The notes below the pieces were generated by a model. It ran no database searches. It was not told where the DNA came from and worked only from the letters and a program-made list of their open reading frames with translations. The position numbers and the translations under genes are program-made. A DNA stretch of 64,000 nucleotides from Phoma sp. XZ068 (Eukaryota > Ascomycota > Dothideomycetes > Pleosporales > Didymellaceae). Shown in pieces: positions 1-13,390 of this stretch. How positions within the stretch are numbered: position 1 is the first letter of the stretch; each line of letters begins with the position of its first letter. The stretch lies in the NCBI GenBank assembly GCA_004835665.1, contig RBKR01000017.1, positions 620,001 through 684,000 of the forward strand, read 5' to 3'.

Positions 1-1560
1 CAATATACTATAGGTTAGAGTATTATATTACCTATAGTATATTATAGCTATTCTAGTTAAGGTTTATAGTATTAAATAGTATAACTTAAGATACTAGATA
101 TTATACTCTACCTTAGAGTATATTATTACCCTTCTATATTAGCCCTGCTAAACTAGCTAATATTACTCTAATACCTAAAACTATAAAGATATCTAATCTA
201 ATATATAGATACTACCTTAAGTATATACTCTCTTATACTAGTATAGTAAAATATATATAGTTATATTAAAAGAACCTAATAAACTAGTGTTAGTATAGTA
301 CCTATAAGCTATATATAATCTTATACTCTATAAAGTATTATAGAAATACCTAGACTCTACTACTAATTATAGTATATATAAGAGACCTACTTAAAGTACC
401 TTAACCTTAAGTAGACTTTATATATATATATAGTAATAAGGCATTAAGTAATATATAGAATATAGAATTATACTTAGAGACCTATAGATTTCTATATATA
501 CTAGGCCTAGTTTAGAATATTAAGGAATTTAATATACTAGTTCTATTCTAGTATATTAAAAAGGTTAAAATAGAAGAAGAGCTACTTAAGTATATACTTC
601 TACTTAGTAATAGTAGTACTACTAGTATATTAACTACTATAAGTTATAGTAGTATTATCTTAGTAACCTTACTATAGTCTCTATTCTAAGTAACTTATAA
701 GTCTAATAATAGAGTGCTAGTAGGTTTAGGCTAGAGGGCTAGATAAAGATATATTATATTATACTTATATAGTTTATAGCCTATACTCCCTATACTTGCT
801 AATATAATATTAGAAATAGGTTTTATTTAAACTAACTTAATAAGCTTAGCTTTAAGTCCTAGTTAGACTATACCTTTATATTTTAGCTATATAAAGTATA
901 ATATATATAAGGAGATATAGATTCTCTATTATTAGACCTATAAATACACCTACTTTATAGTATACTATTATTTATAAGTGCCTACTAGTAGAACTAAAGA
1001 CTAGAATATATCCTATTTAGAATACTAGGTAAAGGCTTCTAAGCCTACTATATAGATGTTTCTATAAGTATAGATAGTAAAGGCCTACCTATTATAATTA
1101 AGATAGTCTGCTATAATACTACTAATATTATAAGGTTTTTACTAGCCTACTAACTATTTAAGAAGGTTATATACTATAGGCTAATAAAATTATTCTATAA
1201 TAAGATAAGTAGTATTTAGGTATATAATAAACTATATACTAGTAACTAGTAGTAAGTAATACAGGCAAAGCTGCCCTCTAGTATAATAGTAGTACTAATA
1301 CTAATAGTAGTAGATAAGACTCTAATAACTATATTATATAGTAATATAGTATATTAGCCTATATATCTAATAATAGAGAATATTAAGAGAGATATTTAAT
1401 AGGCTTATAATTAGTATAGTATTATATTACTTAGGTTTATACCTATTATAGAGTATAGTTAGATTAGTAGTAAGAATAGAATAAAGTATAGGTTATATTA
1501 TAGCGCTATATCCTATATTCTTTACTATAAGTTAAACTATTCTTTCTTATACTCTTGTCT
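1..1560. other. Unassigned RIP-degraded sequence
   Basis: AT-rich, with stops in all frames and the same dinucleotide bias as the rest of the block. I see no motif that identifies an element. It ends where the 2075-bp repeat copy A begins. Confidence 0.5.
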
Positions 1561-3635
1561 ATAGTATATATATATATCTACTAACCTAAGTATAGCACTA
1601 GAGACAATTAGTTAAAATAGTAAGAATATACTATACGCTAATAGCTAGATATATATATATTATCTAATAATATATAGTATTATTATAGATTATTAAGAGT
1701 AGATACTTATAATAAGTATTAAGAATAACTAATATTATACTATCTATAAGGTTCTTCTAAGAGAGTAAAGAGAGTTATTAAAAGTCCTATAGGCTTTTAG
1801 GATATATCTAGATATATAAGTATAGATATAGAGATAATATATTACCTATATTAAACTATTAAGTAATAACTAGGTATATAATATACTATATTTTACCTAG
1901 AACTATACTTATTTTAATATCTATAAAGGTATACTTGCAGATATCCTATACTAGCTACTTAAAGGTCTTATTATATATATAGTAATATAAATTTAGTAGC
2001 TTATTAGCTAGGTTATACCTAAGAAATAGGTATAGGCTAGAGTAAAGGTTATAGAGAGTATATATAACAGAAAGACTCTACTTAATTAATACTTTAAAGA
2101 TATACTAGTATATACTAATCTTTATAAGTTTACCTAGATAGACTTTAGTAAAGTTATCTAATAGACTAGAGATAAGTAAAAAGCTATTATAAGATAGCTT
2201 ATTATAGTTATTATACCTATACTATATAAGAAATATATATATATAGTATACTTTATAAAGGCAGTTTATAACTTTATTATAATTATATAGTATAGATCTT
2301 ATAATAATAATATACTAGTATACCTAGATAATATATTAAAGCAGATAGATGCACTTAAGCGCCTATTTTAATCTTTCTACCTATATAAGAAAGATAATCT
2401 ATATATTAGGTACTTTAACTTTCTTAAGCTCTATAAATTAATATACTAGAGGCACTTTATTAAAACTTATAGAAGTCTAGATAGGTATAATACTAGGCCT
2501 AATAGTAAGGTGCTATATAACTTTCTACTAAAAGTTATATATAAACTTACTAATAAGAAAGACTTCTTCTTATAGCTAGAACGCCTAAATAGTAGAATAG
2601 TTATAATATTATTTCTTAAAGCTTATATAATTACTAAAAGAAGTTTCTAGATAAGTAAAGTAATAAAGTAGATAGATAATATCTATATAACTACTATCTT
2701 AGGTCTTATTTAATTATATAGTATTAGCTAGGGTCTAGGCTAGATATTTAATATATAAATAAGGTATATAAATATAAACTTTATACTTATAAGAATATAG
2801 GTACTAATTAGAGAGGTAGCTTACCTATCTAGTATCTCTAACCTAACTTAAGTATTAATAATATTTATATAAGATTAAGTAGATATTTATACTCTACTTA
2901 ATAGTATATTTATAACTAATACTAAACTAGAGTATTTAATAGAGAATACTATAGTATAAGTCTACTTATTAATAAGTTACTAGTAGTATAAGAGTAAATA
3001 TCTAACTAATACTAAATTTATAACTTATTAAGTTATCTAATATAGGCTATAGGGTTCTTTAAGAGAGTAGAGAAGAGATTTTATAATTACTACTAATTTT
3101 AGTAATTAAGTAAAGCTAACTCTATACTCTTATAATAACTATTAATAACTATATAGTAAGACTATAGGTTAAGTTAAACTTATATTTACTATCTAGCCTA
3201 GATATCTACTTAATCTACTTACTCTACTGCCTATAATATATACTAGTATTCTACTTAACTAGATTTTTATTATAAACCTAGAATAACTATATCTAATATA
3301 TAAGATAATTAAGCTAGAGTATAAGAATACTATAAGTTTTATAAATACTTATTAGCTAAGTAATAGAAGAGTGTTTAATCTATTAATAATATAGAGAGGG
3401 ATCTATATAGTGCTAGGGTCTACTAGGTCTTCTATATTATATATTAATAACTATATTAATTTTAAGCTCTATAATAAACTCTACTTACTAACCTTTAAAA
3501 AGGATAGTAACTATATTATATAATAGTTTAAGTAGTACTAGAAATAATAGAGAAAATATATAGATATCTATAGTTAAGGTAACTTTACCTAGGTATTAGT
3601 ATATAAGTAGACTAGCACTATAAGGATAAGTATAT
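1561..3635 (+). mobile_element. 2075-bp repeat copy A, Plavaka/CACTA-like transposase relic
   Basis: This unit is repeated without length change at 24403-26477. In one plus-strand frame, with TAG/TAA read as former Gln/Trp codons, both copies show a transposase-like arrangement. It has a KLY (formerly KLH) motif, then about 10 residues on a KTY.SLDRYNTRPNS segment, and then a YKLTNKRDF segment. In Plavaka-type transposases the corresponding order is FPKLH ... G..D.YNTE..E..H ... Y..TN..D. Family assignment is by remembered pattern only. The 5' boundary starts at ATAGTATATATAT and the 3' boundary ends at AAGTATAT; I see no clear terminal inverted repeat or target duplication, so the unit may be a fragment. 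Confidence 0.5.
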
Positions 3636-4209
3636 CCTAAGGCCTAGAGATTAGTTAAGTAGAGGTAGATAACTAGGTAGAATGTTATTATATATAAGTA
3701 CTAAGGTAGCTAGTTATATAAAGTAATAATAATAAGGAGTAGAAGGCTTATAAAGTAAGTTTAACTATTAAAGTTAAACTATTATTAATAGTTTATAAGT
3801 AGTAGGCCTAGCTACTACTTAATATAACAATCCTATAGCAGGTATAGTCCTTTAGTTTAATATTTAGAAACATCTAATATACTATATAACTATACTAATA
3901 TATACTATTACCTATAGTATACTATATTTATACTACCTATTTAGCGTATAGATAAAAAGTTACTACTATCTAGAACTTCCTAATACTACTCTCTACCTTA
4001 TAATTAGAGCTGCTAGTAATATTAGATAATTACTTAATATTCTCTATATTCTTACTTACTTTATAGCCTTCTTTTTCTTACCTTTTTTTTACTCTAAGCT
4101 AGCTCTACTAGCGCCTAAGTAATATAAACTATAATCTACCTCTTTACTTACCCTATTCTCTACTATACTCTTAACTATAAGAAAATATACCTTTCTCCTT
4201 ATTATTTTC
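3636..4209. other. Unassigned RIP-degraded sequence with left target duplication
   Basis: Degraded sequence between repeat copy A and the outer Gypsy element. The last five bases (4205-4209, TTTTC) are the left copy of that element's target-site duplication. Joined to the sequence after 17858 they would restore the pre-insertion site. No element can be named. Confidence 0.5.
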
Positions 4210-4758
4210 TATTATAATCTACTTATAACTAGCTAACTAGAATACTAACAGCTATAGATACTAACAGCTCTAATATAATAATTATATAGGGCTTTCTATA
4301 TAGTATAGTTATAGTATAGTTTTATTATAGGTTATATAATAAGCTTACCTCTTAGTAAGTAAGCTAGGTAGACTATATATAAAGGCTTACGCAGCTTATA
4401 TTAAGCTTAGTAATCTTAGCTTATATAGCTTATAGTAAGCTAGGTAAGCTACTATAATTATTATAGTATATAGTAATTAAGAATACTACCCTTATAGTAT
4501 TATATTTAACTTAATTAATATACTTTATTATTAGAATCTCTACTTATATATTAAGACAGATAGATTAACTATCTATACTTCTTACTATAACCTAACCTTT
4601 AAGATAGACAGTCTACTCTATACTACTTATTATTACCTATAGTTACTATAGTATTTTACTAAGTATCTATACCCTCTATAATCTACTATATATCTATTTA
4701 TTCTAGAGAACTAATCTTAGAAGTATTTATAAGCTTTACTTAGAATATAACCTTAATA
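4210..4758 (+). repeat. 5' LTR of outer Gypsy element
   Basis: This 549-bp copy matches 17305-17853 along its full length, with differences that are mainly C/T and G/A. It starts TATTATAATC and ends CCTTAATA. Its 3' half also resembles the 3' half of the inner element's LTR, so the two elements are related families with different U3 regions. Confidence 0.92.
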
Positions 4759-5181
4759 TTTTAAATACTCTAAAAATAAGCAATATATTAGAAGATTATA
4801 TTATTAATAGTACCTCTACTATAACTAATATAGGACTAGTAAGTTATAGACTTAAGGTTACTAAACTAGACCTTTACTATAGAGATTAATCTAAGCTAGA
4901 GGACTAGCTACTCTAGTTTAACCTTTTCTTTACTTTCTAAGGTATAACTATTAATAAGGATTAGAAAGTTAAACTTGTAGCTTCCTATATATAAGGTAAT
5001 ATATTTAAATAGATTAAGCCCTTTATATAGAATAAGATAATTAATACTACATCCCTTAAAGATAATATATAGCTTAATAATTTTAAACACTTTAAAGATA
5101 AGATTTAATAAATCTTTAAAGTCTCTAATATACTAGTTATTACTAGATATAGTATATAGTGTATTTATTAGACTACCTTAG
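4759..5181 (+). pseudogene. Outer Gypsy gag, 5' part
   Basis: The sequence from TTTTAAATACTC onward is homologous to the start of the inner element's gag at 5666-6110, with shared segments such as the TTCTAAGG.....TATTAATAAGGAT stretch. The frame is cut at 5181 by the inner insertion and continues at 11899. TAG and TAA codons are scattered through it, so no protein can be made. Confidence 0.8.
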
Positions 5182-5665
5182 TGTTATAATCTTAGAGGAA
5201 GGGGCACAATATAATAAAGTAATAGTTATAGATTAACAGCGCAGGGCTAAGAAGACTATATAACGTCCTACAATCCTATAGAGATAAACTATGCTAAGAA
5301 TATAAGATAGCATAAGGCACTACACGTGTGTCCTATAGAAACTATAAACTACTTATAGAAACTATAGAGCCTCCTATAGGACTTTATAGAATATTATAAG
5401 AAATATAGGACACTTTTTAGTATATAGTAATTAGGAATACTACCCTTATAGCATTGTGTTTAACCTTGTTAATTAACTTTGTTATTAGAACTTAACCTAA
5501 CTTTTAAGCTAGACAGATTAACTATCTATACTACTTATTATTAACTCTATAGTTATTATAGTGTTTTACTAGGTATCTATACTAACCCCCTCCTATACTA
5601 GCACTTATCCTAGAGAACTAACCTTAGAAGTATTTATAAGCTTTACTTAGTTTATAACCTTAATA
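5182..5665 (+). repeat. 5' LTR of inner Gypsy element
   Basis: This 484-bp copy is equal in length to the 3' LTR at 11415-11898. It begins TGTTATAATCTTAGAGGAAG and ends TTTATAACCTTAATA. The CTTAG duplication lies immediately before it. Differences from the partner are almost all transitions. Confidence 0.95.
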
Positions 5666-7000
5666 TTTTAAATACCTCTAAGATAAGTACTATATTAGGA
5701 ACCTATGCTACCTCTAGCAACTCTACTAATATAAATAGTAATACTAATATAAAAGCTACTGTTACTACGCGCCCTATAAATATTGCTAAGCCTAACTTCT
5801 ACTATAGTAAATACGTTAAGTTAGAGGATTAGCTTATATAGTAGGACCTCTTCTTTATATTCTAAGGAGACTGTATTAATAAGGATAAGAAGGTTACTCT
5901 TGTCTCTAGTTATATAAGAGGTTAAGCTTTCTAATAGGTTAAACTATTTATTAAGAAGTACTACTCTACTGCTAACTCTGCTAATATTAATAAATAGATT
6001 AAAGACTTTAATAAATTTAAGGAAAAGATTTAACTAGTCTTTAGAGTTTCTAATAAACCTATAATTATATAATAAAATATTTAGCGCCTATAATAAAATA
6101 TAGCTACTGCTAACTATATAGCTAACTTTTAGCAACTTGCTACTAATACTAGTTAGGACAATATTGCGCTTACTACTATGTTTTATTAGAGACTTAAACT
6201 ATATATTAAGGAAGAACTAATATACTATAATAGTACTATTAATATATTAGACAAACTTATTAATGCTATAATTAAGATTAATGTTTAACTCTATAAGCTC
6301 TACTAAGAACTTAAGGAGGACTTATATATTTAAGCCTAGGCCTAGCTAGTATAAGTACCCCTATATAATTAATAGAAAATAACTATATTTATTAAGGAAA
6401 CTATAGAAATAATTACTAACCTAATATAGGATGCTGTATCTATAGTAACACTTATAGTAGTTACTATAGACCTAAGGCTATAGACCTGTCTAATATTAAC
6501 AAGGGTCCTATAAATGCAAAGCTATAATAGAATAAAAAGAAAAGATATAGTAATAATAATAGTAATAAGGATAGGACTTATTATAACTATAGCAAACTAG
6601 GCTACTTTGCTAAAGATTGCTAATAGAATAAAGTATTCTAGTAGATTAATATACTAGTTATAATACTAGAAGGTAAGAACACTAGTAATAAATAGGAGAT
6701 CCTTACTAATAATATAGGATAACTTATAGAGGACCTAGAGTTAGGATGCAAGGTAGACACTAAGTACTAAGGTATAAGTATTACTTAATCTATAACACCT
6801 TACTACAAGTCTTAGGCTACCTAGATATCTAATACTAAGGACACTACACTATAACTACCTAAATATTACCTAGAGGAAGATAATAATAATTAAAAATAAA
6901 TAGTATGCTTTACTATAGTATAGTGTAGGGTATAATATAATACATGCTATTAGGAACATAAACAGTGTAAGGTTAAGAAAGCTAATAATAAGGCTTATGC
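5666..7000 (+). pseudogene. Inner Gypsy gag with degraded zinc knuckle
   Basis: The frame after the 5' LTR carries Gag-like sequence ending in a nucleocapsid motif at about 6580-6620, now reading YYNYSKLGYFAKDC. Intact CCHC knuckles read C..C...GH....C, so the Tyr residues are explained by TGT/TGC and CAC codons mutated to TAT/TAC. Many TAG/TAA codons interrupt it. The exact end of gag cannot be fixed. Confidence 0.75.
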
Positions 7001-7479
7001 TAAGTTGTATTAAGACCTAATTATCCCCTCTATTAAGGTAGATAATAAGGAAAATTAGTATAACAAGTTATATAAGGAATACTAATAGTAATATTAGCTA
7101 GAAGCACACTAGAACTAGGATAATAACTACCTAGAACCTAACTATAGCCTAGACCCTAGAAACCTATACTATAGAGCACTATTATAAACAGCGTGCTACT
7201 ATAATAGATGCTAGATATATTACTTAGAAAAGCTTAATTTAGGATAGTTTCTAAAGAGATGTCTGTGTAAACTATAATAGGAAGATTGCAAGAAGGACTA
7301 CTGTATACTACACCTAATAGATAAATATAATAACTAATACTTTCTTAGCTAGAATAAGTCTAAGTGCAGACAACAAGGACTAGTAGTAAATAAGTAATAC
7401 TTTAATTAGTATTAGCAGACCTGCCTTAACCCCTACTATAAGACCTATAAAGAAAAGAAGTAAAGTAATAGCTTTAGAT

Positions 7480-10400
7480 AAGAGAATCCTTTTTTAGGGC
7501 AGTGCTAGCAGGTACTAGAGATTAATCTATTAATAGTGTTAAAAGTAATTACTAACTAATTAAGTTACCTATTAAGGTAAATAGAAGATAGATAAAGGTA
7601 CTCTTAGACTCTAGAGTATAATCTAATTATATCTTTTTAAGAGTAGTATAGCTAGCTAGACTACGCCCTACCTAGAAGATAATACCTTACCTACTTAGAG
7701 TAGCTAATAGAGAACTAATGCCTAAGGAATCTAAGATTATATATAAAGTAACTATAGTACCTCTCTAGATCTATAGACACTATAAGGAAATAACCCTAGA
7801 CGCTTTTAGAATAGCTACTTATAACATTATATTAGGACTTCTATAGTTAAGAAAGTATAATCTAGATATTAATTAGAAGAATTAATAGCTTTTACTAAGT
7901 TAATATAGATATAGTACTACTATATTGCAGCCTATATAGTTTATAATATAACTAGTAGATAAGAAGGAGATTAATAATATCTCTTTAATATATAAGATAT
8001 ACTAAGATAGAGTAGTTAACTGTGCAGATGCAGAACGCTCTACTAGTTATAAAGTAATAGTTAAGGAGAAGGATAGTGTACCTTCTAACATCCTAGATAA
8101 ATATAAGAGTTATATAGAACTCTTCTATAATAAGAAGACTATAAAGGTATTACTATAGTATAAACTCTAGGATTGTAAGATTAAGCTCTAGGAAGGAAAG
8201 GAACTGCCTTTTAGGCCTATATATAGAATGTCTAAAAAAGAACTTAGTATACTTAAGGAATATATTAATAAGAACCTTAAGAAAGAATTTATATAAGAAT
8301 TAGAATTACTAGTAGGATTTCTAGTCCTCTTTGTGCTAAAGAAAGATAGCAAATTATAAATATATATTAACTACTAGAAACTTAATAATATTATAATTAA
8401 GAATTAGTACCTATTACTAAATATTAAGGAATTATAAGATTAGTTATCTAGAGTATAATACTTTACTATACTTAATCTATGTAGAGTATATAATCTTATA
8501 TATATAAAGGAAGGCAAAGAATAGAAGACTGTGTTTAGAACACGCTATAGTTACTTTAAGTATTTAGTAATACTATTTAGGCTTACTAACACACTAGCTA
8601 TATATTAGGCCCTTGTTAATAATGTGTTAAGAGTATACTTGGATATTATAGTAGTAGTATACCTTAATAATATTCTAGTATATTTAGTAATACTAGAAGA
8701 ATATATTTACTATATTAGGGAAGTATTAGAATACCTTAGAAAGGTAGATCTTTAACTTAAACCTAAGAAATGTAAATAGTATAAGGAAGAAGTAGAATTT
8801 CTTAGCTATATTATAGGAAGATATAGAGTTAAGATAAGTAAAATAAAGATTTAGGTTGTAAAGGATTAGCTAACTCCTACCTCTCTTAAGGGAATTTAGG
8901 AATTTCTAAGATTTATTAACTTTAACTAATGCTTTATTAAGGACTATTTACTTAAGGCCTTACTGCTTATAAAGCTTATATAGAAGGATATACTATTTAA
9001 GTAGGAACAAGTATAAGAGGATACTTTCTAGTTGCTTAAACAGTCCTATGTTAAGCTACCTATAATAATTATATTTAAGAGTAGAAAGCTACTTTAAATT
9101 AAGACAGATACTTTAGATTTAGTATTAGGAGCTTATACTATATAAGAATAAGATAGATAATAGCACTTAATTGCCTACTACTCTAGGAAGTTCTTAGAAC
9201 TAGAGGAGCAATATAATATATATAATAAGGAGTTACTAGCTATTATATTAGCCCTAGAATATTAGAGAATCTATACAGAAAGTTGCTTAGAACTTACTAT
9301 TTACACTAACTATAAGAACCTAGTATACTTTACTACTACTAAGATACTTAACTAATAATAAGTACGCTAGTCTAAGCTATTAGGATAATATAAGTTTAAG
9401 ATACTGTATACTCTAGAAAAAGATAATAGTAGAGCTAATATACTTAGTAGACAATATAATCTAGCTAGAGAAAAAACTATTAATTAGTTTACTATACTTA
9501 GAGTTAACAAAGATAGGTTGTTAGGACTATCTTAGTAGCTTAATAATATAATATAAGTTTAATAGGAATAGCGTATACCTATAAAGGTACTAGAGGAATT
9601 AGAGAATAAAATTATAAGCTATTATTATAATAACCTGCTTTATAGACACCCTAGTATAATATAAACAATAGAACTTATTAGATAATACTATAAGTTTAGC
9701 TATATAAAAGATAAGGTTACTAAGTTTATTAAGAACTATATTAATTACTAATAGAACAAGTATAGTACGCATATAAAGTATAGAGAAATGCAAGTAATAG
9801 AGCTACTAACAGCACTATAGACAAATATTATAATAGATTTTGTTATATAACTACCTATTTCTAAGGACCCTATTATAGAATATACCTATAACTTAATCTT
9901 TATTATAGTAGATAGGTTTACTAAAGTAGCAGAAATAATACTATTTTAATATAGTTATACTGCAGAGTAGCTTATACAAGTATTTCTAGATAGGATTATC
10001 TATTACTACAGTATACTAGAATTAATTATTAGCAATAGAGATAAGCTCTTTATATTAAACTACTAGACTATGCTTATAGCAGCTATTAGTACTAAGAAAA
10101 AGCTATTAACTATATATTATCTATAAACAGACAGATAAATAGAAAGAACAAATTAGACTATAGAAATATACTTAAGGATATATAGTAACTAGAAATAGGA
10201 TAACTAGGTCTTGCTGTTACCTATAGTATAGATTATATATAATAATAAATTATTAAAAGTAATAGGCACAATGCTATTCTTTATAAACTATAGAAGATAT
10301 CTAAATCTCTTTATAAGATCTCTTAATAGTAATATCTAAATAGATTTAGTAATAACCTTAGTATAAAGACTAAAGAAAGTATACTAGAAATTACTTAAAA

Positions 10401-10850
10401 ATATTAATAAAGCTTAACAACAAGTGATCTCTTATATTAATTAGAAAAGAAAAACAGCACCTTAGCTAAAAGAGGGGGATAAAGTCTACCTCTTTATAAA
10501 AAACTTATAAATATAAAGACTAATAAAAAAACTAGATTATATTAAGGTTAGACTATTTTTTATTTCTAGGCAAATTAGCCCTATAAACTATTAACTTAAA
10601 CTACTATAGGATGCTAAGATATACTCTATATTCTATATATTACTATTAGAACTAGTAGACCCTAATATACTAATCTAGAAAGACTTCTACTACTAGATTA
10701 AAGAAAAAACTAAGTAGGAAGTTAAAAAAATAATATAATATTAAAGGAAAAGATGCAAGAATAAATACCTAGTTAAGTAGTTAGGATACCCTAACTTAGA
10801 GAATATATAGGAACTATTAATAAACCTTATAAACTACTGCTAGCTATTAT
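7480..10850 (+). pseudogene. Inner Gypsy pol: protease, RT, RNase H, integrase
   Basis: Protease: VLLDSRV*SNYI at about 7597-7635, matching the DSGA active-site motif after RIP. Reverse transcriptase: LFRLTNT followed by YLNNILVY at about 8659-8685, the former YLDDILVY box with both Asp changed to Asn. RNase H: KTDTLDLVLGAY at about 9100-9135. Integrase: an HHCC-like region near 9650-9780, then IIIDFV (about 9833), VDRFTKVAE (about 9908), SNRDKLF (about 10030) and DR.IERTN (about 10130), the Gypsy order D, D, E. Stops at former Gln and Trp codons make it non-functional. Confidence 0.9.
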
Positions 10851-11048
10851 ACTAGTATTAGTAGTATTAGAGTCTAGAGGTAGAGGATATATTGCCTAGT
10901 CTAGTGCAAGTAAGCTAGGTATTAACCTATTCTTAAGTATAGTAATATTATTAAGTAATAACTCCTATTGCTTTAGGTGCTCTATATCCTTAATAAACTA
11001 AGCACTTATATTAAACTATTACTGTTTATAATGCTTTAAGAATTTCTT

Positions 11049-11327
11049 TTATTTATATACTTGGTTTAATTTAGTATAAGCAGCCTGTAAGGTAGCTATT
11101 ATAGCCTCCTTAGCTTTAGTAGCCTTATCTTCTATTTCTTCTAGATATAATATCTTATTATTAATTTTAGAGAAGTTAGGGACAGGCAGATCTATAGGCT
11201 TGCACTTCTTTATTCTATTATATTTATAATTCCTACACTTCTTATATAATAAAGATATCTTATAAGGTAAGTTCTTCTTTGTATAGTACTTATAGGCAAC
11301 TATAATAAGATATCTAATATTATTAAT
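11049..11327 (-). pseudogene. Antisense open frame between pol and 3' LTR (inner element)
   Basis: Read on the minus strand, 92 codons are free of stops from 11327 to the TAA at 11049, which stands out in a region where other frames are littered with stops. The product is Lys-rich, has two Cys in KKCRNYKYNR and KKCKPIDLPV, and then a charged, helix-like EEIEDKATKAKEAI segment that could form a coiled coil. There is no ATG at its left edge, so it is a fragment or has lost its start. The outer element has an antisense frame in the same place. Confidence 0.45.
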
Positions 11328-11414
11328 TTAGGTTCCTATTATATATTAGGCTAGGGTACTTTAGGAAACTATTTATTAGTTTATAAGGATATAAATAATA
11401 AAGGAGGAGGATAG

Positions 11415-11898
11415 TGTTATAATCTTAGAGGAAGGGGTATAATATAATAAAGTAATAGTTACAGATTAACAGTGTAGGGCTAAGGAGACTATATAACGTT
11501 CTATAATTCTATAAAGATAAACTACGCTAAGAATATAAGACAGTATAAGGCACTATATATATGTTCTATAGAAACTATAAACTACTTATAGAAACTATAG
11601 GGCCTCCTATAGGACTTTGTAGGATATTATAAGAAATATAGGACACTCTTTAGTATATAGCAATTAGGAACACTACCCTTATAGTATTGTGTTTAACCTT
11701 GTTAATTAACTTTGTTATTAGAACTTAACCTAACTTTTAAGCTAGACAGATTAACTATCTATACTACTTATTATTAACTCTATAGTTATTATAGTGTTTT
11801 ACTAGGCATCTATACTAACCCCCTTCTATACTAGCACTTATTCTAGAGAACTAACCTTAAAAGTATTTATAAGCTTTACTTAGTTTATAACCTTAATA
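11415..11898 (+). repeat. 3' LTR of inner Gypsy element
   Basis: This 484-bp copy runs from TGTTATAATC to CTTAATA and is followed directly by CTTAG, the right copy of the target duplication (11899-11903). Confidence 0.95.
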
Positions 11899-13390
11899 CT
11901 TAGCTGCTAACTATACTACAGAATTCTAGGCTTTAGCCTATAATATAGACTAGGATAATACTATACTAATAATAATATTTTAATAAGGACTAAAGCCTAA
12001 GGTTAAGAAGGAACTTATATATACTAGTGTAAAGATTAACACCCTTAATAACCTTACTAGTAAAGCTATTAATATTAATATTTAACTTTATAAACTTTAA
12101 TAAGAGTTATATAATAACCTATATACTTAAGTTATAACCTAGTTACTTTAACTACTATATAACTAATAGTATAGTAATACCTATTATAGAGGCTATAGAA
12201 ACAGCTATTACCCTAATATAGGATATAGGATCTATAGCAACACCTAGAGTAGGTACTATAGACTAGAGGTAATAAACTTGTCTAATATCTATAAAGGGCC
12301 TACTACTACGCTATATTAGAATAAAAAGAATAAAGAATATAATAATAGGAACAAGAGTAGAAACTACTATAATTATAGTAAACTAGGATATTTTACTAAG
12401 GACTATTATTTAAAGAATAAGGTCTTCTAATAGATTAATATTATTACCTATACCTTATATAATAAGGATATAAATACTAGTAAATAGAAAATTCTTACTA
12501 AAGAAATTAGATAACTTCTTATAGACCTTAAGCTAGAATATATATATAAAACTATACCTAGAATCTTAGAAATCTATACTAGACTTAAGATACTATACTA
12601 TAAATCTTATACTACGCAGACTTTAGATTCTAAGGATAAGCTAATAATATAAAAGTATAATAAGAATATTAGGCAAGGTAATAATAAATTATATAATACT
12701 GTCTATAGATAACTTACTCTAGAACTACTTAAGAAATACCTATAATATAATAGTAAGGAGCATCCTGTGCTTTTATAAGCTATATAAGAAATAGAAGCTA
12801 AGTATATATAAGCCTACCTTTTATATAACTCTAACACCTTAAGCTAATTTAAATAATAACTAATAAATAGCACACTATAGGATAAAGATTAGGCTAAAGA
12901 AATATTCTAGAAATAAGTAGAATAAAACTATACTATAGTAGCTAAACTTAAATGCTAGAATTATAACTTACTATAAAAAGATAAACTAGACTTTACTTAA
13001 CTAGCAATTGCCCTATAAATATAAACTACTATATTATATAAGATTAATAAATAAAACCTATTTTACTATAAAATATTATAGAAGCAATACCTATATAATA
13101 GATATAAGGAATATTATAATAAGAAAGTTAGATACTAAATATTCTCTATTAATATATAATAATATAAGGAAGAATAGTATTAGTATATATAAGTATAATA
13201 CTTAGATTACCTATTTAATAAGTATATATAATTATACTTTCTAGAGTATGCACGCCCTAAAGATATTCTAGATATATAAATAATTATTAATAAAGCCTAT
13301 AAAGAATATTAGTAGCAGCTATATATAAATAAGAAGTATATATACTATACTAGTAAGAAGGAAGTCTATAGATTTAGACTAGAGTAGTAT
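11899..13390 (+). pseudogene. Outer Gypsy gag, 3' part
   Basis: The gag resumes directly after the inner element: CTTAGCTGCTAACTATACTA aligns with the inner gag at about 6108. A knuckle-like segment reading NYYNYSKLGYFTKDYY lies near 12365-12415, again with Cys and His changed to Tyr. The stretch up to the protease region at about 13,400 is homologous to the inner element but more decayed. Confidence 0.75.

Larger units (their letters stand above)
5182..11898 (+). mobile_element. Inner Gypsy LTR retrotransposon nested in gag of the outer one
   Basis: Direct LTRs lie at 5182-5665 and 11415-11898, both 484 bp, flanked by the 5-bp duplication CTTAG (5177-5181 and 11899-11903). Total length is 6717 bp. 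It starts with TGTTATAATC and ends TTAATA (CA to TA by RIP). Gag with a CCHC-type knuckle, protease, reverse transcriptase, RNase H and integrase follow in Ty3/Gypsy order. It keeps more CpA and TpG steps than the outer element (for example CACGTGTGTCC in the 5' LTR), consistent with a later insertion or fewer RIP rounds. Confidence 0.95.

Noticed and set aside
4908..5090. 60-aa minus-strand frame in the AT-rich block
   Set aside because: It is antisense to the decayed outer gag, composed of AT-driven residues (Ile, Leu, Tyr, Lys), with no motif. The same holds for frames at 9599-9793 and 13008-13205.
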